DNA of 14,805 bases, from the NCBI GenBank assembly GCA_044370375.1, contig JBILVQ010000059.1:1-14805 (forward strand), given 5' to 3'. The translations under genes were made by a program, and so were the position numbers. This document shows, in pieces, positions 14,754 to 14,805 of this stretch (position 1 is the first letter of the stretch; the number at the start of each line of letters is the position of its first letter). The DNA comes from JBILVQ01 sp044370375 (GTDB lineage Bacteria > Bacteroidota > Bacteroidia > UBA4408). Under the pieces are notes generated by a model, which was not told the DNA's origin, made no database searches, and saw nothing but the letters and a program-made list of their open reading frames with translations.

Positions 14754-14805
14754 CCGCATCGCTGCTAAACCCAAGAGGCTTATTTCGACAGTAGGTTTAG
14801 GATGA

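Overview
The window looks like a chromosomal segment of a member of the Bacteroidota. The evidence is three secreted proteins ending in type IX secretion system (T9SS) C-terminal sorting domains, a 7TMR-DISM histidine kinase, REC domains of the DEENNLV/DQRMP type common in this phylum, weak or absent Shine-Dalgarno sequences, and one TAnnTTTG-type -7 promoter element. The genus cannot be read from the sequence. There are no rRNA or tRNA genes, no transposase and no CRISPR array.

Left end (1-302), non-coding. A 65-base unit occurs twice without mismatch (1-65, 83-147) and a third partial copy lies at 175-208. The units are built on a 7-base period and are separated by small hairpins, two of which have cores that are exact reverse complements of each other. 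The rest, up to the first gene, shows only one further small inverted repeat.

Minus-strand operon (303-6967). Five genes run leftwards with almost no spacing (-14, +6, +2 and -4 bases). In transcription order they are: a 769-residue fusion of an E1/ThiF-like adenylyltransferase domain with a nitroreductase-like flavin domain (the architecture of the mycobacterial Rv1355c/MoeY family); a GNAT/autoinducer-synthase-like N-acyltransferase; a 7TMR-DISM membrane histidine kinase; a cytoplasmic REC-histidine kinase; and a single-domain response regulator. The arrangement looks like a small-molecule synthesis module joined to its own sensing and phosphorelay module. That reading is inference, but it is the best candidate here for an undescribed system.

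Centre (6968-7752). A divergent AT-rich intergenic region carries a 13-base palindrome just upstream of the operon. It is followed on the plus strand by a REC-only regulator whose receiver closely resembles that of the REC-histidine kinase, then a terminator and a promoter.

Plus-strand secretion cluster (7753-14675). Three consecutive genes encode T9SS-exported proteins: a 1009-residue non-enzymatic repeat protein, a 315-residue single-module protein and a 949-residue GH13 alpha-amylase. All three carry the same carbohydrate-binding-like module (hallmarks: ATQG, VYMHSGV, GNWG..DD, YYGL, MVFRNADG..TGKD, DIFI), five copies in total. In the large protein each of the three copies appears to be inserted inside an Ig-like domain. 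The cluster probably binds and degrades starch-like alpha-glucans at the cell surface without SusC/SusD genes in view. A strong terminator lies between the second and third genes, and a large stem-loop follows the amylase.
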